Shown here one piece after another: positions 15,413 through 23,240 of a stretch of 38,702 bases of DNA (position 1 is its first letter; each line of letters opens with the position of its first letter). This stretch comes from Aeromicrobium sp. Root472D3 (GTDB lineage Bacteria > Actinomycetota > Actinomycetes > Propionibacteriales > Nocardioidaceae): positions 265,799 through 304,500 of the forward strand of contig NZ_LMET01000002.1 in the NCBI RefSeq assembly GCF_001426485.1, given 5' to 3'. The position numbers and the translations under genes are program-made. A model generated the notes under the pieces. It searched no databases. It had not been told where the DNA came from and saw nothing but the letters and a program-made list of their open reading frames with translations.

Positions 15413-17099
15413 CCAGCACCTCCGGGTCTGGCAGCGAGAGGCGTTCGACCTCTACCAGCGCACGCAACCGAGCGACTTCCTGACCGTCGCGACGCCCGGC
15501 GCCGGCAAGACGACGTTCGCGCTGACGATCGCGGCCGACCTGCTCGCGCGCGGCATCGTCGAGCGCATCGTGATCGTCACGCCGACCGACCACCTCAAGA
15601 CGCAGTGGGCCCTGGCTGCCGCGGGCATCGGCATCATGATCGACCCCGCGCTCCCGAGCCGCGGCGTGCTCGGGTCCGGGTTCCAGGGCTTCGCGGTGAC
15701 GTACGCGGGCATCGCGGTCAACCCCAACGCGTACCGCAACCGCATCGAGCACCGCTCGACGATGGTCATCATGGACGAGGTGCACCACGCCGGCGACGCG
15801 CTCACGTGGGGCGACGGCGTGCAGGAGGCCTGCGAGCCCGCGGTGCGGCGCCTCGCGCTGACGGGCACGCCGTTCCGCTCCGACGACAACCCCATCCCGT
15901 TCGTGACCTACGCGCCGCAGACCGACGGCTCGAAGGTCAGCGTCGCCGACTACTCGTACGGCTACGGCCACGCGCTCAAGGACGGCGTCGTGCGTCCCGT
16001 GCTGTTCATGGCCTACTCGGGGCAGATGCACTGGCGCACCCGGGCCGGCGACGAGGTCGCGGCCCGTCTGGGCGAGCCCCTCGACCGCGCCGCGACGGCC
16101 CAGGCGCTGCGCACGGCCCTCGACCCGAACGGGTCGTGGATCCCCGAGGTGCTCAGTGCGGCCCACACCCGCCTGCTCGAGGTGCGTCGCCACGTGCCCG
16201 ACGCGGGTGGCCTGGTCATCGCCAGCGACCAGGACAGCGCGCGGGCCTACGCCGCGGTGCTGGCCGAGATCACGGGCGCGACCCCGACCGTCGTGCTGTC
16301 CGACGAGGCCGGCAGCAGCGCCAAGATCTCGGAGTTCTCGGCCGGCATGGACCCGTGGATGGTCGCGGTGCGCATGGTCAGCGAGGGCGTCGACGTGCCG
16401 CGCCTGTCGGTCGGTGTCTACGCCACCACGACCTCGACCCCGCTGTACTTCGCGCAGGCCGTCGGGCGCTTCGTGCGGGCGCGCCGCAAGGGCGAGACCG
16501 CGTCGATCTTCGTCCCGAGCGTGCCGCGCCTGCTGGCCCTCGCGTCCGACCTCGAGACGCAGCGCGACCACGTCGTGGGCCGGCCCGTCAAGGACGAGGA
16601 CGACCTGTTCGCCGCCGAGGCCGAGCTGATCGCCAAGGCCCAGGAGGACCACGGGGCGTCCGACGACCTGCTGGGGGAGTACCGCGCCCTGGCCAGCGAC
16701 GCCGACTTCGACCGCCTGGTCTACGACGGTGGCGAGTTCGGCTACGACTCGCTGTCGGACGACGAGGGCGAGCTCGACTTCCTCGGCATCCCGGGCCTGC
16801 TCGATCCCGCGCAGGTCGCCGAGCTGCTGCGCACGTCCCGGGCCAAGCGTGCGCAGGCCAAGGCCGCCGAGCCGTCGGCGCCGGCCGCCGACGTCGCCTT
16901 CGAGAAGCGCGGTGAGCTGCGGCGCGAGCTGCAGGCGCTGGTCGGCGCGTGGCACCACCGCACGGGGGCGCCGCACGGCGTGACCCACAGCCGTCTGCGG
17001 GCCCAGTGCGGCGGACCCGCCGCGGCACAGGCCTCGACCGAGCAGCTGCAGGCGCGCATCGACGCGCTGCGCACCTGGGCACTCAAGGCGTCGGGCTAG
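15402..17099 (+). CDS. DEAD/DEAH box (SF2) helicase, actinobacterial conserved type
   Basis: 565 residues. Superfamily-2 motifs are complete: Walker A TPGAGKTT (31-38), Ia IVTPTDHLKTQW, Walker B DEVHH (125-129), III TGTPFRSD (154-161), V SEGVDVP (327-333) and VI QAVGRFVRARR (352-362). The arrangement resembles the XPB/UvrB-like branch of DNA translocases. Residues after about 400 form an acidic helical C-terminal extension with conserved LDFLGIPGLLDPAQVAELLR and a Lys/Arg-rich final third (KRGELRRELQALVGAWHHRTGAPHG split in the protein). The start is GTG at 15402, inside the 3' end of the DUF3039 gene. Substrate and pathway are not known to me; a nucleic-acid repair or remodelling role is likely. 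Confidence 0.9.
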   Translation: MTRSQHLRVWQREAFDLYQRTQPSDFLTVATPGAGKTTFALTIAADLLARGIVERIVIVTPTDHLKTQWALAAAGIGIMIDPALPSRGVLGSGFQGFAVTYAGIAVNPNAYRNRIEHRSTMVIMDEVHHAGDALTWGDGVQEACEPAVRRLALTGTPFRSDDNPIPFVTYAPQTDGSKVSVADYSYGYGHALKDGVVRPVLFMAYSGQMHWRTRAGDEVAARLGEPLDRAATAQALRTALDPNGSWIPEVLSAAHTRLLEVRRHVPDAGGLVIASDQDSARAYAAVLAEITGATPTVVLSDEAGSSAKISEFSAGMDPWMVAVRMVSEGVDVPRLSVGVYATTTSTPLYFAQAVGRFVRARRKGETASIFVPSVPRLLALASDLETQRDHVVGRPVKDEDDLFAAEAELIAKAQEDHGASDDLLGEYRALASDADFDRLVYDGGEFGYDSLSDDEGELDFLGIPGLLDPAQVAELLRTSRAKRAQAKAAEPSAPAADVAFEKRGELRRELQALVGAWHHRTGAPHGVTHSRLRAQCGGPAAAQASTEQLQARIDALRTWALKASG

Positions 17100-17102
17100 G
17101 CT
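17097..17102 (+). promoter_or_regulatory. Leaderless -10 box of the esterase gene
   Basis: TAGGCT overlaps the helicase stop codon (TAG 17097-17099) and ends six bases before the GTG at 17109. This is the same geometry as at rph and mec. Confidence 0.45.
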
Positions 17103-17108
17103 CTCGGG

Positions 17109-18053
17109 GTGACTTCGTCGATGGCCCTGCGCACCCGTCTGTTCGGACGGCTCCTGAAGATCTCCGAGAAGGGCATCGAGGACGTCGTCGACCTTCCGGC
17201 GCACCGGGCCAAGCGCGCGAAGCTGCAGCGCACCGCGATCGGCGGGCTGATCTTCGGACGACCCGATCCGGCCGCGACGGTCGACGAGCTCGTGATCGGC
17301 ACGGGCCAGCGTGCCCTGGTGCACCGGCCCGAGGACGCGATCGGCCCGCTGCCGTGCGTCGTGAACTTCCACGGCGGCGGCTGGGTGCAGGGCAACCCCG
17401 AGCAGTCCGCGTGGCTCGCGAGCCGCATCGCGGTGCGGGGCCGCGCCGTCGTGGTGTCGCCGGCGTACCGTCTGGCCCCCGAGCACGAGTTCCCGGCCGG
17501 CGTCGACGACGCCCGCGACAGTCTCGCGTGGGTCGTCGAGCACGCCGAGGAGCTCGGCGTCGACCCCCAGCGCATCGCGGTGATGGGCGACAGTGCCGGT
17601 GGCAACCTGGCGGCGGTCGTCTCGCTGATGGCGCGCGACGCGGGCGGTCCGCCCATCCGCGCGCAGGTGCTGATCTACCCCGGCGTCGAGATGTACGACC
17701 GCTGGCCGTCGGAGGACCGCAACGCCGACGCCCCCGTGCTGACGTCGGCCAACATGCGGGCGTTCGCGCGGCTGTACCTCGGCGAGCAGCACGGCACGGA
17801 GGACTTCCGGGCCTCGCCGATCCGGGCGTCGTCGCACGCCGACCTGCCCAAGGCGTTCATCCTGACGGCCGAGGCCGACCCGCTGCTCGACAACGGCAGT
17901 CGCTACCGCGACGCGCTGGTCGAGGCGGGGGTCCCGGTGCGCTACGTCGAGTACGACGGGGCGATCCACGGCTTCATGAGCCTGCCGGGCGTCGTGCCGG
18001 TCGCCCGCCGCGCGCTCGACGACATCGTCGACTTCCTGCGCGAGGTGCTGTAG
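17109..18053 (+). CDS. Alpha/beta hydrolase, hormone-sensitive-lipase type esterase
   Basis: 314 residues. The HSL-family oxyanion motif HGGGW (88-92) and the nucleophile elbow GDSAGG (Ser162) are present. The catalytic acid is Asp257 (AEADPLLD) and the base His287 (AIHGFM). The YRLAPEHEFPAG motif, typical of the family, follows strand 4. The enzyme should hydrolyse short- to medium-chain esters in the cytoplasm; no signal peptide is present. The start is GTG at 17109, chosen because it follows the leaderless box at 17097; a downstream ATG (17121) is possible. It is 64 bp upstream of an MpaB-family oxygenase on the same strand, but a separate promoter and operator precede that gene. Confidence 0.92.
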   Translation: MTSSMALRTRLFGRLLKISEKGIEDVVDLPAHRAKRAKLQRTAIGGLIFGRPDPAATVDELVIGTGQRALVHRPEDAIGPLPCVVNFHGGGWVQGNPEQSAWLASRIAVRGRAVVVSPAYRLAPEHEFPAGVDDARDSLAWVVEHAEELGVDPQRIAVMGDSAGGNLAAVVSLMARDAGGPPIRAQVLIYPGVEMYDRWPSEDRNADAPVLTSANMRAFARLYLGEQHGTEDFRASPIRASSHADLPKAFILTAEADPLLDNGSRYRDALVEAGVPVRYVEYDGAIHGFMSLPGVVPVARRALDDIVDFLREVL

Positions 18054-18082
18054 CCCGATCCCGGCGAATCTGCGCCAGACCA

Positions 18083-18111
18083 TTGTGACAGCGATGCTGT
18101 CACGGTACGGT
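18083..18111 (+). promoter_or_regulatory. Promoter of the MpaB-family gene with a 19-bp palindromic operator
   Basis: A perfect palindrome of 8-bp arms and a 3-bp centre, GTGACAGCGATGCTGTCAC, occupies 18085-18103. It covers the -35 (TTGTGA, 18083-18088) and the spacer of a promoter whose -10 is TACGGT (18106-18111), spacing 17. The -10 ends six bases before the ATG at 18118. Such arms are typical of TetR-family operators. No regulator gene is adjacent, so the repressor acts in trans. Confidence 0.68.
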
Positions 18112-18117
18112 CCGTGC

Positions 18118-18999
18118 ATGAGGCGAGACCACTGGCAGCAGCAGATCGCACGGCTCGATCCCGAGACCGACTACGAGCAGATCGCGCGCATCACCGCGAT
18201 GCACGAGTTCCCGTGGGACTCCCAGCAGGCGCTGAGCTTCGCGCTGTTCCGCACCTACGCCGTGCCGACGGTCGGCCGGCTGCTGTACGACACGGGCGAG
18301 TTCACCGGGTCGGTGCAGAAGCGGCACGACGACACCGCGATCCTGCTCGAGACCATCGCCGAGCGGGGCCTGGAGTCGCGCGACGGGCGCGCCGGCGTGC
18401 GCCGCATGAACCAGATGCACGGCAGCTACGACATCTCCAACGACGACATGCGCTACGTGCTCGCGACCTTCGTCGTGACGCCGGTGCGGTGGATCGAGCG
18501 CTACGGGTGGCGCGACGGCACGGAGGCCGAGAAGACCGCCGCGGTGCGCTACTACCAGCGGCTCGGCCGGCTGATGGGCATCACCGACCTCCCGGTCGAC
18601 TACCAGGGATTCTCCGACCTGATGGACGCCTACGAGCGGGAGACGTACGTGTTCGAGCCCAAGGCCCGGGCCGTCGCCGACTCGACGCTCGACCTGTTCG
18701 TGACGTTCTACCCGCGACCGCTGCGCCGTGTCATGCGCCGGTTCGCGATCGCCCTGCTCGACGACCACCTGCGCGAGACGTTCCGCTACCCGCGGCCCTC
18801 GCGCGCGATGTCGACGCTGGCGCACGGGTCGCTGGTGGCGCGCGGCCGGCTGCTGCGCTTCTTCCCGGCCCGCCGCCGGCCGTCCCTGCTGCGCGACACG
18901 CACCGCGTGCGCTCGTACCCGGGCGGCTTCATGATCGAGCACCTCGGCACGTTCCCGGCGACGATGCCGCGCGACGACGCCGAACCCGGACGCGTCTGA
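18118..18999 (+). CDS. Oxygenase MpaB family protein (DUF2236)
   Basis: 293 residues, cytoplasmic or peripherally membrane bound. The DUF2236/MpaB hallmarks are the segment RMNQMHGSYDISNDDMRYVLATF, the PVRWIERYGWRD motif and a following helix with YYQRLGRLMGI. Family members such as latex-clearing and MpaB proteins are haem-dependent oxygenases or related haem-binding proteins; the histidine in MHG is the usual conserved one. The basic C-terminal region (PLRRVMRRFAIALL, RRRPSLLRDTHRVR) may contact membrane or ligand. The start at 18118 is favoured over 18085 because the promoter and palindrome lie between the two. It follows the esterase gene; an oxidised lipid or terpenoid substrate is a guess. 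Confidence 0.85.
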   Translation: MRRDHWQQQIARLDPETDYEQIARITAMHEFPWDSQQALSFALFRTYAVPTVGRLLYDTGEFTGSVQKRHDDTAILLETIAERGLESRDGRAGVRRMNQMHGSYDISNDDMRYVLATFVVTPVRWIERYGWRDGTEAEKTAAVRYYQRLGRLMGITDLPVDYQGFSDLMDAYERETYVFEPKARAVADSTLDLFVTFYPRPLRRVMRRFAIALLDDHLRETFRYPRPSRAMSTLAHGSLVARGRLLRFFPARRRPSLLRDTHRVRSYPGGFMIEHLGTFPATMPRDDAEPGRV

Positions 19000-19065
19000 C
19001 GGAACCGGGTTGCGGTCCGCCCGGCGCGGCGCACGATGGAGGGAGTCCCGACCCCAGGAGCCCCC

Positions 19066-20016
19066 GTGAAGCGCATCACCCCCGTCCTCGCCCTCACCGC
19101 CGCGATCGCCCTGTCCGCGGGTGGTGCGCCGGCCCAGGCCGCCCCGTCCGACCGGTCGTCCTCGCCCAACCGCATCGAGCTCCCGAACGGCTGGTTGCCC
19201 GAGGGCATCACGACCGACGGCAAGAACCTGTTCTCCGGCTCGCGCTCCGACGGGGCGATCCAGAAGATCACGGTGCGCACGGGTCAGCGCCGGACGTTCG
19301 CGGGCGCACCGGGCCGCATCGCGGTGGGCCTCGACCACGACAGCCGGCGTGACGTCCTCTGGGTGGCCGGCGGAGCGGGCAAGGAGCTGCGCGCCCAGGA
19401 CGCCGACACCGGCAAGGTGCTGCGCACGTACCGCTTCCCGAGCGCCGGCAACCGCTTCGTCAACGACGTCACGGTCACGCCCACCGCGGTCTACGCGACC
19501 GACTCGCTCAGCCGCGAGCTGCTGGTCGTGCCGCTCTCGACCCGCACGAAGAAGCTGCCCGCCGCCTGGCGCGCCACGACCCGGTCGCTGAACGGCGACC
19601 TGAGGCTGGCCGAGGGCAACAACCTCAACGGCATCGTCAGCACCCGCGGCACGCTCGTCGCCGTCCAGAGCAACACCGGCCGCCTGTTCACGATCGATCC
19701 CCGGTCGGGCCGCACCACCAGGGTCCGCACGGGGGGCACGACGTTCGTCAACGGCGACGGTCTCGAGCCCGGCCCCGGCGGGACCCTGTACGTCGTCCAG
19801 AACCGCGACAACCGCATCCGCGTCCTGTCGCTCGGGACGAAGGCGCGGTCGGCGAAGGTCGTCGACACGATCGGCCGCCGCGACTTCGCATCGGACGTCG
19901 ACGTGCCCTCGACCGTCGCGCTGCTGAAGGGCTCGCTGTACGCCGTCAACGCCCGCTTCGGCACCCCCGCGCCCGAGACGGCCGCCTACTGGATCACCCG
20001 CGCCCCGGCGCGCTGA
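19066..20016 (+). CDS. Secreted beta-propeller protein (SMP-30/gluconolactonase-like fold)
   Basis: 316 residues. It has a Sec signal peptide (VKRITPVLALTAAIALSAG, cleavage near AQAAPS) and then repeated blades with the pattern LPEGITTDGKNLFSGSRSDGAIQKI, FVNDVTVTPTAVYATDSLSRELLVV, LNGIVSTRGTLVAVQSNTGRLFTID and FVNGDGLEPGPGGTLYVVQNRDNRIRVLS (each occurs as a separate stretch). Asn/Asp residues in NDVTV and NGDGLE resemble the metal ligands of SMP-30. The mature protein is extracytoplasmic; hydrolase activity is possible but not shown. The start is GTG at 19066 with AGGAG five bases upstream. The ends of neighbours leave 66 bp upstream and 58 bp downstream, so it is a monocistronic unit. Confidence 0.85.
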   Translation: MKRITPVLALTAAIALSAGGAPAQAAPSDRSSSPNRIELPNGWLPEGITTDGKNLFSGSRSDGAIQKITVRTGQRRTFAGAPGRIAVGLDHDSRRDVLWVAGGAGKELRAQDADTGKVLRTYRFPSAGNRFVNDVTVTPTAVYATDSLSRELLVVPLSTRTKKLPAAWRATTRSLNGDLRLAEGNNLNGIVSTRGTLVAVQSNTGRLFTIDPRSGRTTRVRTGGTTFVNGDGLEPGPGGTLYVVQNRDNRIRVLSLGTKARSAKVVDTIGRRDFASDVDVPSTVALLKGSLYAVNARFGTPAPETAAYWITRAPAR

Positions 20017-20074
20017 CCCGCCCGGTCGGGGCGAGGCGGGGAAGGTTCCGGCCGCGGAGGGCGTTGAACCCGGT

Positions 20075-21112
20075 GTGAGGCTCTCCGTGCTCGATCTCGT
20101 CCCCGTCCGCTCCGACCAGACGACCCGCGACGCCGTCGCGTCGACGATCTCGCTCGCGCAGGTCGCCGACCGGGCCGGCTTCACCCGTTTCTGGGTGGCC
20201 GAGCACCACAACATGCCCGCCGTCGCGGCGACCTCGCCGCCGGTGCTGATCGGCATCCTCGGCGCGCGCACCGATCGCATCCGGCTCGGCTCGGGCGGCG
20301 TGATGCTGCCCAACCACGCGCCGCTCGCGGTCGCCGAGCAGTTCGCGCTGCTGGAGGCCGCGACCCCCGGACGCGTCGACCTCGGCATCGGCCGCGCACC
20401 CGGCTCCGACCCCGTCACGTCGATGGCGCTGCGGGGTGCCGCGGGCCGCGACGACACCGACGTCGAGAACTTCCCGCAGTACCTCGACGACGTCGTCGCG
20501 CTGATGGGCACCGAGGGCGTGCGGGTCGCGATGCCGCGCCAGCAGTACGTGCTGAAGGCCACCCCGGCGGCCGCGTCGGAGCCCCGCATGTGGCTGCTCG
20601 GCTCGTCGATGTACTCGGCGCACCTCGCCGCGGCCAAGGGGCTGCCGTACGTGTTCGCGCACCACTTCTCGGGCCACGGCACCGCCGAGGCGCTCGCGGT
20701 GTACCGATCGGAGTTCCGGCCCAGCGACGTGGCGTCCGAGCCCGTCACGTTCCTGACCGTCAACGTCGCGGTGGCCGACACCGACGAGGAGGCGCGGGCG
20801 CTGGCGCTGCCGAACATGCAGATGATGTCGCAGCTGCGCACGGGTCAGCCGCTCACGGCGCTGGCGATGGTCGAGGACGCGCAGGCCGTGCCGACGCACC
20901 CGCAGCTGCAGTCGATCATCGACGACGGCTACGCGCGCGCCGTCGTCGGAACGCCGGCCGACGCCGCCGACCAGCTGCGTCGTCTGGCCGACCGGTTCGG
21001 CGTCGACGAGGTCATGGTCAACCCGGTCGCCTCGGCGCACCGCGGCACCGACCCGTCGGCGGCCCCGGGCCGCGAGCGCACGCTCGAGCTGCTCGCCAAG
21101 GAGCTGCTGTAG
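20075..21112 (+). CDS. LLM-class flavin-dependent oxidoreductase (luciferase-like)
   Basis: 345 residues with the (beta/alpha)8 luciferase-like fold. Visible landmarks are MRLSVLDLVP at the N-terminus, the strand-helix WVAEHHNMPAVAATSPPVLIG, RIRLGSGGVMLPNH, and the conserved ELATPGRVDLGIGRAPG-like stretch (here LEAATPGRVDLGIGRAPGS). This places it in the alkanal monooxygenase / LuxA-like bacterial group with FMN as cofactor. The substrate is unknown. The start is GTG at 20075; no clear Shine-Dalgarno sequence or TAnnnT box was seen, though the reading frame fits family length. The gene is followed by a very short ORF on the same strand and then by convergent eis. Confidence 0.93.
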   Translation: MRLSVLDLVPVRSDQTTRDAVASTISLAQVADRAGFTRFWVAEHHNMPAVAATSPPVLIGILGARTDRIRLGSGGVMLPNHAPLAVAEQFALLEAATPGRVDLGIGRAPGSDPVTSMALRGAAGRDDTDVENFPQYLDDVVALMGTEGVRVAMPRQQYVLKATPAAASEPRMWLLGSSMYSAHLAAAKGLPYVFAHHFSGHGTAEALAVYRSEFRPSDVASEPVTFLTVNVAVADTDEEARALALPNMQMMSQLRTGQPLTALAMVEDAQAVPTHPQLQSIIDDGYARAVVGTPADAADQLRRLADRFGVDEVMVNPVASAHRGTDPSAAPGRERTLELLAKELL

Positions 21113-21199
21113 GAGCTGCTGTGGGGATTGTCCCGCGCGTCGACGCCCGTTCACCTGACGGTGGACGGGCGTTGCCCTGCGCGGGGCAGGGTCGGTGCC

Positions 21200-21358
21200 A
21201 TGACCGAGATCATCGCGGCGCCCGCGCACCGGCGCTCCCGCCCGTCCCGTGCCTCGCTGCTGCTCCGTTCGATCGGCGGTCCGGCGGTCGTGGGCGTCGC
21301 CGTGGGGGCCCTCGCCACGGTGCTGGCGCCCACCGTGCGTGATGCGCAGGCGTCCTAG
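21200..21358 (+). CDS. Short single-TM peptide, hypothetical
   Basis: 52 residues, MTEIIAAPAHRRSRPSRASL then a hydrophobic segment (LLRSIGGPAVVGVAVGALATVLAP) and a short tail. A basic patch (HRRSRPSR) before the segment fits N-in topology. The upstream region has only a weak purine run (GGGCAGGGTCGG), and I do not recognise the peptide. Its stop TAG shares the palindrome CTAG with the stop of the convergent eis gene. It may be real, since the hydrophobic segment has the right length, but random GC-rich sequence often gives such ORFs. Confidence 0.4.
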   Translation: MTEIIAAPAHRRSRPSRASLLLRSIGGPAVVGVAVGALATVLAPTVRDAQAS

Positions 21359-22653
21359 AACCAGAAGCTCAGGAACGGCTCGACCGGTGAGCGGAACAGC
21401 TCGTCGAGCCGCTCGGCGTCGCCCGAGACGCCTCCCGCGGCCTGCAGCGTCCGTGCCGACACGCCGCCCAGCAGCAACGACCCCACGGCGTTGACGCCGA
21501 CGGTCGCGTCGGGCGCCCCGTCCGTCGCGCTGACGGCCGCGCGACCGTCGTCGTCGACCTCGACGGCGTAGGTGCCGGTCGCGAACCCCAGGTCGTCGGT
21601 CACCCGGACGACGACGCGTCCGCTCGTCGCGTACGTGCGGGCCGACAGGGCAGCGGGCACGTCGAGCACCCTCACCCAGAGGTGGTCGACCTCGTCGACG
21701 TGCACGGCGCGGAAGTCGTCGATCAGCCAGCGCAACGGCTCGTCGACCGGACGGAGGTGCGCCGTGACGGTCGAGACGAGGTCCATCTCGAGCACGAACC
21801 GCCACAGGGCGGCGTACGCGTCGGGGGTCGCCGCGACGAGGGTGTGCAGCCGGAGCGTGTGATCGGTGAAGTCGGCCTCGTTCTCGACGAGCTGGTAGAC
21901 CGCGAAGCCCTGCGGGACGCCGTCGCCGTCGTCGTGGCGCACCAGGCGCAGGTTCTTGGCGTTGTCGTCGCCGATGCCGAGCCCGATCCGCCGCAGCCAG
22001 AGGTTGCCGTCGGCCGGGTGGGACACCTCGCCGGCCCGCAGGGCGCGGACGCGCTCGACGACCGCGTGGCCGTCGTGCCGCAGCTGGTCGGGGGTCACGT
22101 GGTGGATGCGTCCCGTCGTCGGCGGACCCGTCCAGCGCACCCGGCGCGTCGAGATCGTGAGGTCGCGGGCGAACGCCGCGGGTGAGAAGCCGAAGCGCGA
22201 GTAGATCGTCGACTCCGAGACCGTCAGCATCGCGATCGGCAGGCCCAGCGCGGACGCCGTGCGCAGCTCGGCCTCGAGCAGCTGGCGTGCGATGCCGCGA
22301 CGGCGGTGGGTCTGCGAGACCGTCACGCCGCTGATCGCCCACGACGACACGGCGTGCCCGCCCGGGAGGGTCAGCTCGGCGGGCCAGCAGTGCGTCGAGG
22401 CGACGGGTTCGGCGGGCACGGCGGACGTCTCGTCGTAGACGCCGACCAGCCGGTCGTCGAGCACGTGGGCGCGCCGTGCCTCGGTCTGGTCGGCGGGTGC
22501 CGCGGGGCCGAGGAAGCCGCGCGTGACGGCGTCCGACCACGCGGTGTGATCGGCCGCGTCGGCGGTGTCGACGAGGCGCATCGTGAGGTGCTGCCGGGCG
22601 AGGTGCGCCGCGGACGTCTCGTCGATCGGCAGGGCGAGGTGCGGGGAGGTCAC
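21355..22653 (-). CDS. eis: Eis-type GNAT N-acetyltransferase
   Basis: 432 residues. The first GNAT domain has the acetyl-CoA loop VTVSQTHRRRGIARQLLE. The stretch YSRFGFSPA contains the conserved active-site Tyr. A second GNAT-like and an SCP2-type C-terminal domain follow, ending in FLSFWF, so the C-terminal Phe carboxylate that acts as general base in Eis is present. Mycobacterial Eis acetylates several amines of aminoglycosides and other substrates; the native substrate here is unknown and the symbol follows family resemblance. The start is GTG at 22653, with a TAGGTT box (22660-22665, minus strand) six bases before it. It lies 19 bp after pncA, but its own box suggests independent transcription. 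Confidence 0.9.
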   Translation of the reverse strand: MTSPHLALPIDETSAAHLARQHLTMRLVDTADAADHTAWSDAVTRGFLGPAAPADQTEARRAHVLDDRLVGVYDETSAVPAEPVASTHCWPAELTLPGGHAVSSWAISGVTVSQTHRRRGIARQLLEAELRTASALGLPIAMLTVSESTIYSRFGFSPAAFARDLTISTRRVRWTGPPTTGRIHHVTPDQLRHDGHAVVERVRALRAGEVSHPADGNLWLRRIGLGIGDDNAKNLRLVRHDDGDGVPQGFAVYQLVENEADFTDHTLRLHTLVAATPDAYAALWRFVLEMDLVSTVTAHLRPVDEPLRWLIDDFRAVHVDEVDHLWVRVLDVPAALSARTYATSGRVVVRVTDDLGFATGTYAVEVDDDGRAAVSATDGAPDATVGVNAVGSLLLGGVSARTLQAAGGVSGDAERLDELFRSPVEPFLSFWF

Positions 22654-22672
22654 GCTGTCAACCTACGACGTG

Positions 22673-23227
22673 TCAGTCGGCCACCACCACGCCAGCCTCG
22701 GCCCACTCCTGGTGCACCGAGGAGAGGGTGTCGGGCGAGACCGCCGCGGTCAGCGAGGCGAGCACGCGCACGTCGAGCCCCTCGCGCGCCGCGTCGAGCG
22801 CGGTGGCCCGCACGCAGTGGTCGGTCGCGATGCCGCACACGTCGACGGCGTCGACCCCGGCGTCCCTCAACCAGTCGGCCAGCCGCGTGCCCGACGCGGA
22901 CGACCCCTCGAAGCCCGAGTACGCGGCCTCGTACTCGCCCTTCAGGAAGGTCTCGTCGAACAGGCCGGGCTCGAGCGGTGCGTGCAGCTGCTCGCCCTCG
23001 GTGCCGACGACGCAGTGGCGGGGCCACGAGTCGACGAAGTCGGGTGTGTCGGAGAAGTGCGCGCCGGGGTCGATGTGGTGGTCGCGGGTCGCGACCACGG
23101 TCTCGTAGGCGCCCGAGGCGATCAGGGCGGCGACGTCGGTCGCGACCCGCGCCCCGCCCTCGACGGCGAGCGAGCCGCCCTCGCAGAAGTCGTTCTGCAC
23201 GTCGACGACGATCAGTGCGGTGGTCAT
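22673..23227 (-). CDS. pncA: Nicotinamidase / pyrazinamidase
   Basis: 184 residues, close to the 186 of M. tuberculosis PncA. The catalytic triad is Asp9, Lys96 (TFLKGEYEAAYSGFEG) and Cys138 (CGIATDHCV). The metal ligands are Asp49, His51, His57 and His71 (RDHHID, GAHFSD, PRHC). It hydrolyses nicotinamide to nicotinate and ammonia in the cytoplasm and would activate pyrazinamide. It starts 13 bases after the end of pncB on the same strand with GGGAGG upstream, so pncB-pncA form an operon running from nicotinamide to nicotinate mononucleotide. The MTTALIVVDVQNDF start is the family norm. Confidence 0.96.
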   Translation of the reverse strand: MTTALIVVDVQNDFCEGGSLAVEGGARVATDVAALIASGAYETVVATRDHHIDPGAHFSDTPDFVDSWPRHCVVGTEGEQLHAPLEPGLFDETFLKGEYEAAYSGFEGSSASGTRLADWLRDAGVDAVDVCGIATDHCVRATALDAAREGLDVRVLASLTAAVSPDTLSSVHQEWAEAGVVVAD

Positions 23228-23240
23228 GGTGCCTCCCGGG

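Noticed and set aside
15267..18119. Long minus-strand open frame of about 950 codons
   Set aside because: It crosses three clearly real plus-strand genes and contains no recognisable domain; low-diversity Arg/Gly/Val composition.
20018..20041. CCCGCC...GGCGGG hairpin after the beta-propeller gene
   Set aside because: Only six pairs and frequent by chance at this GC content; too weak to call a terminator.
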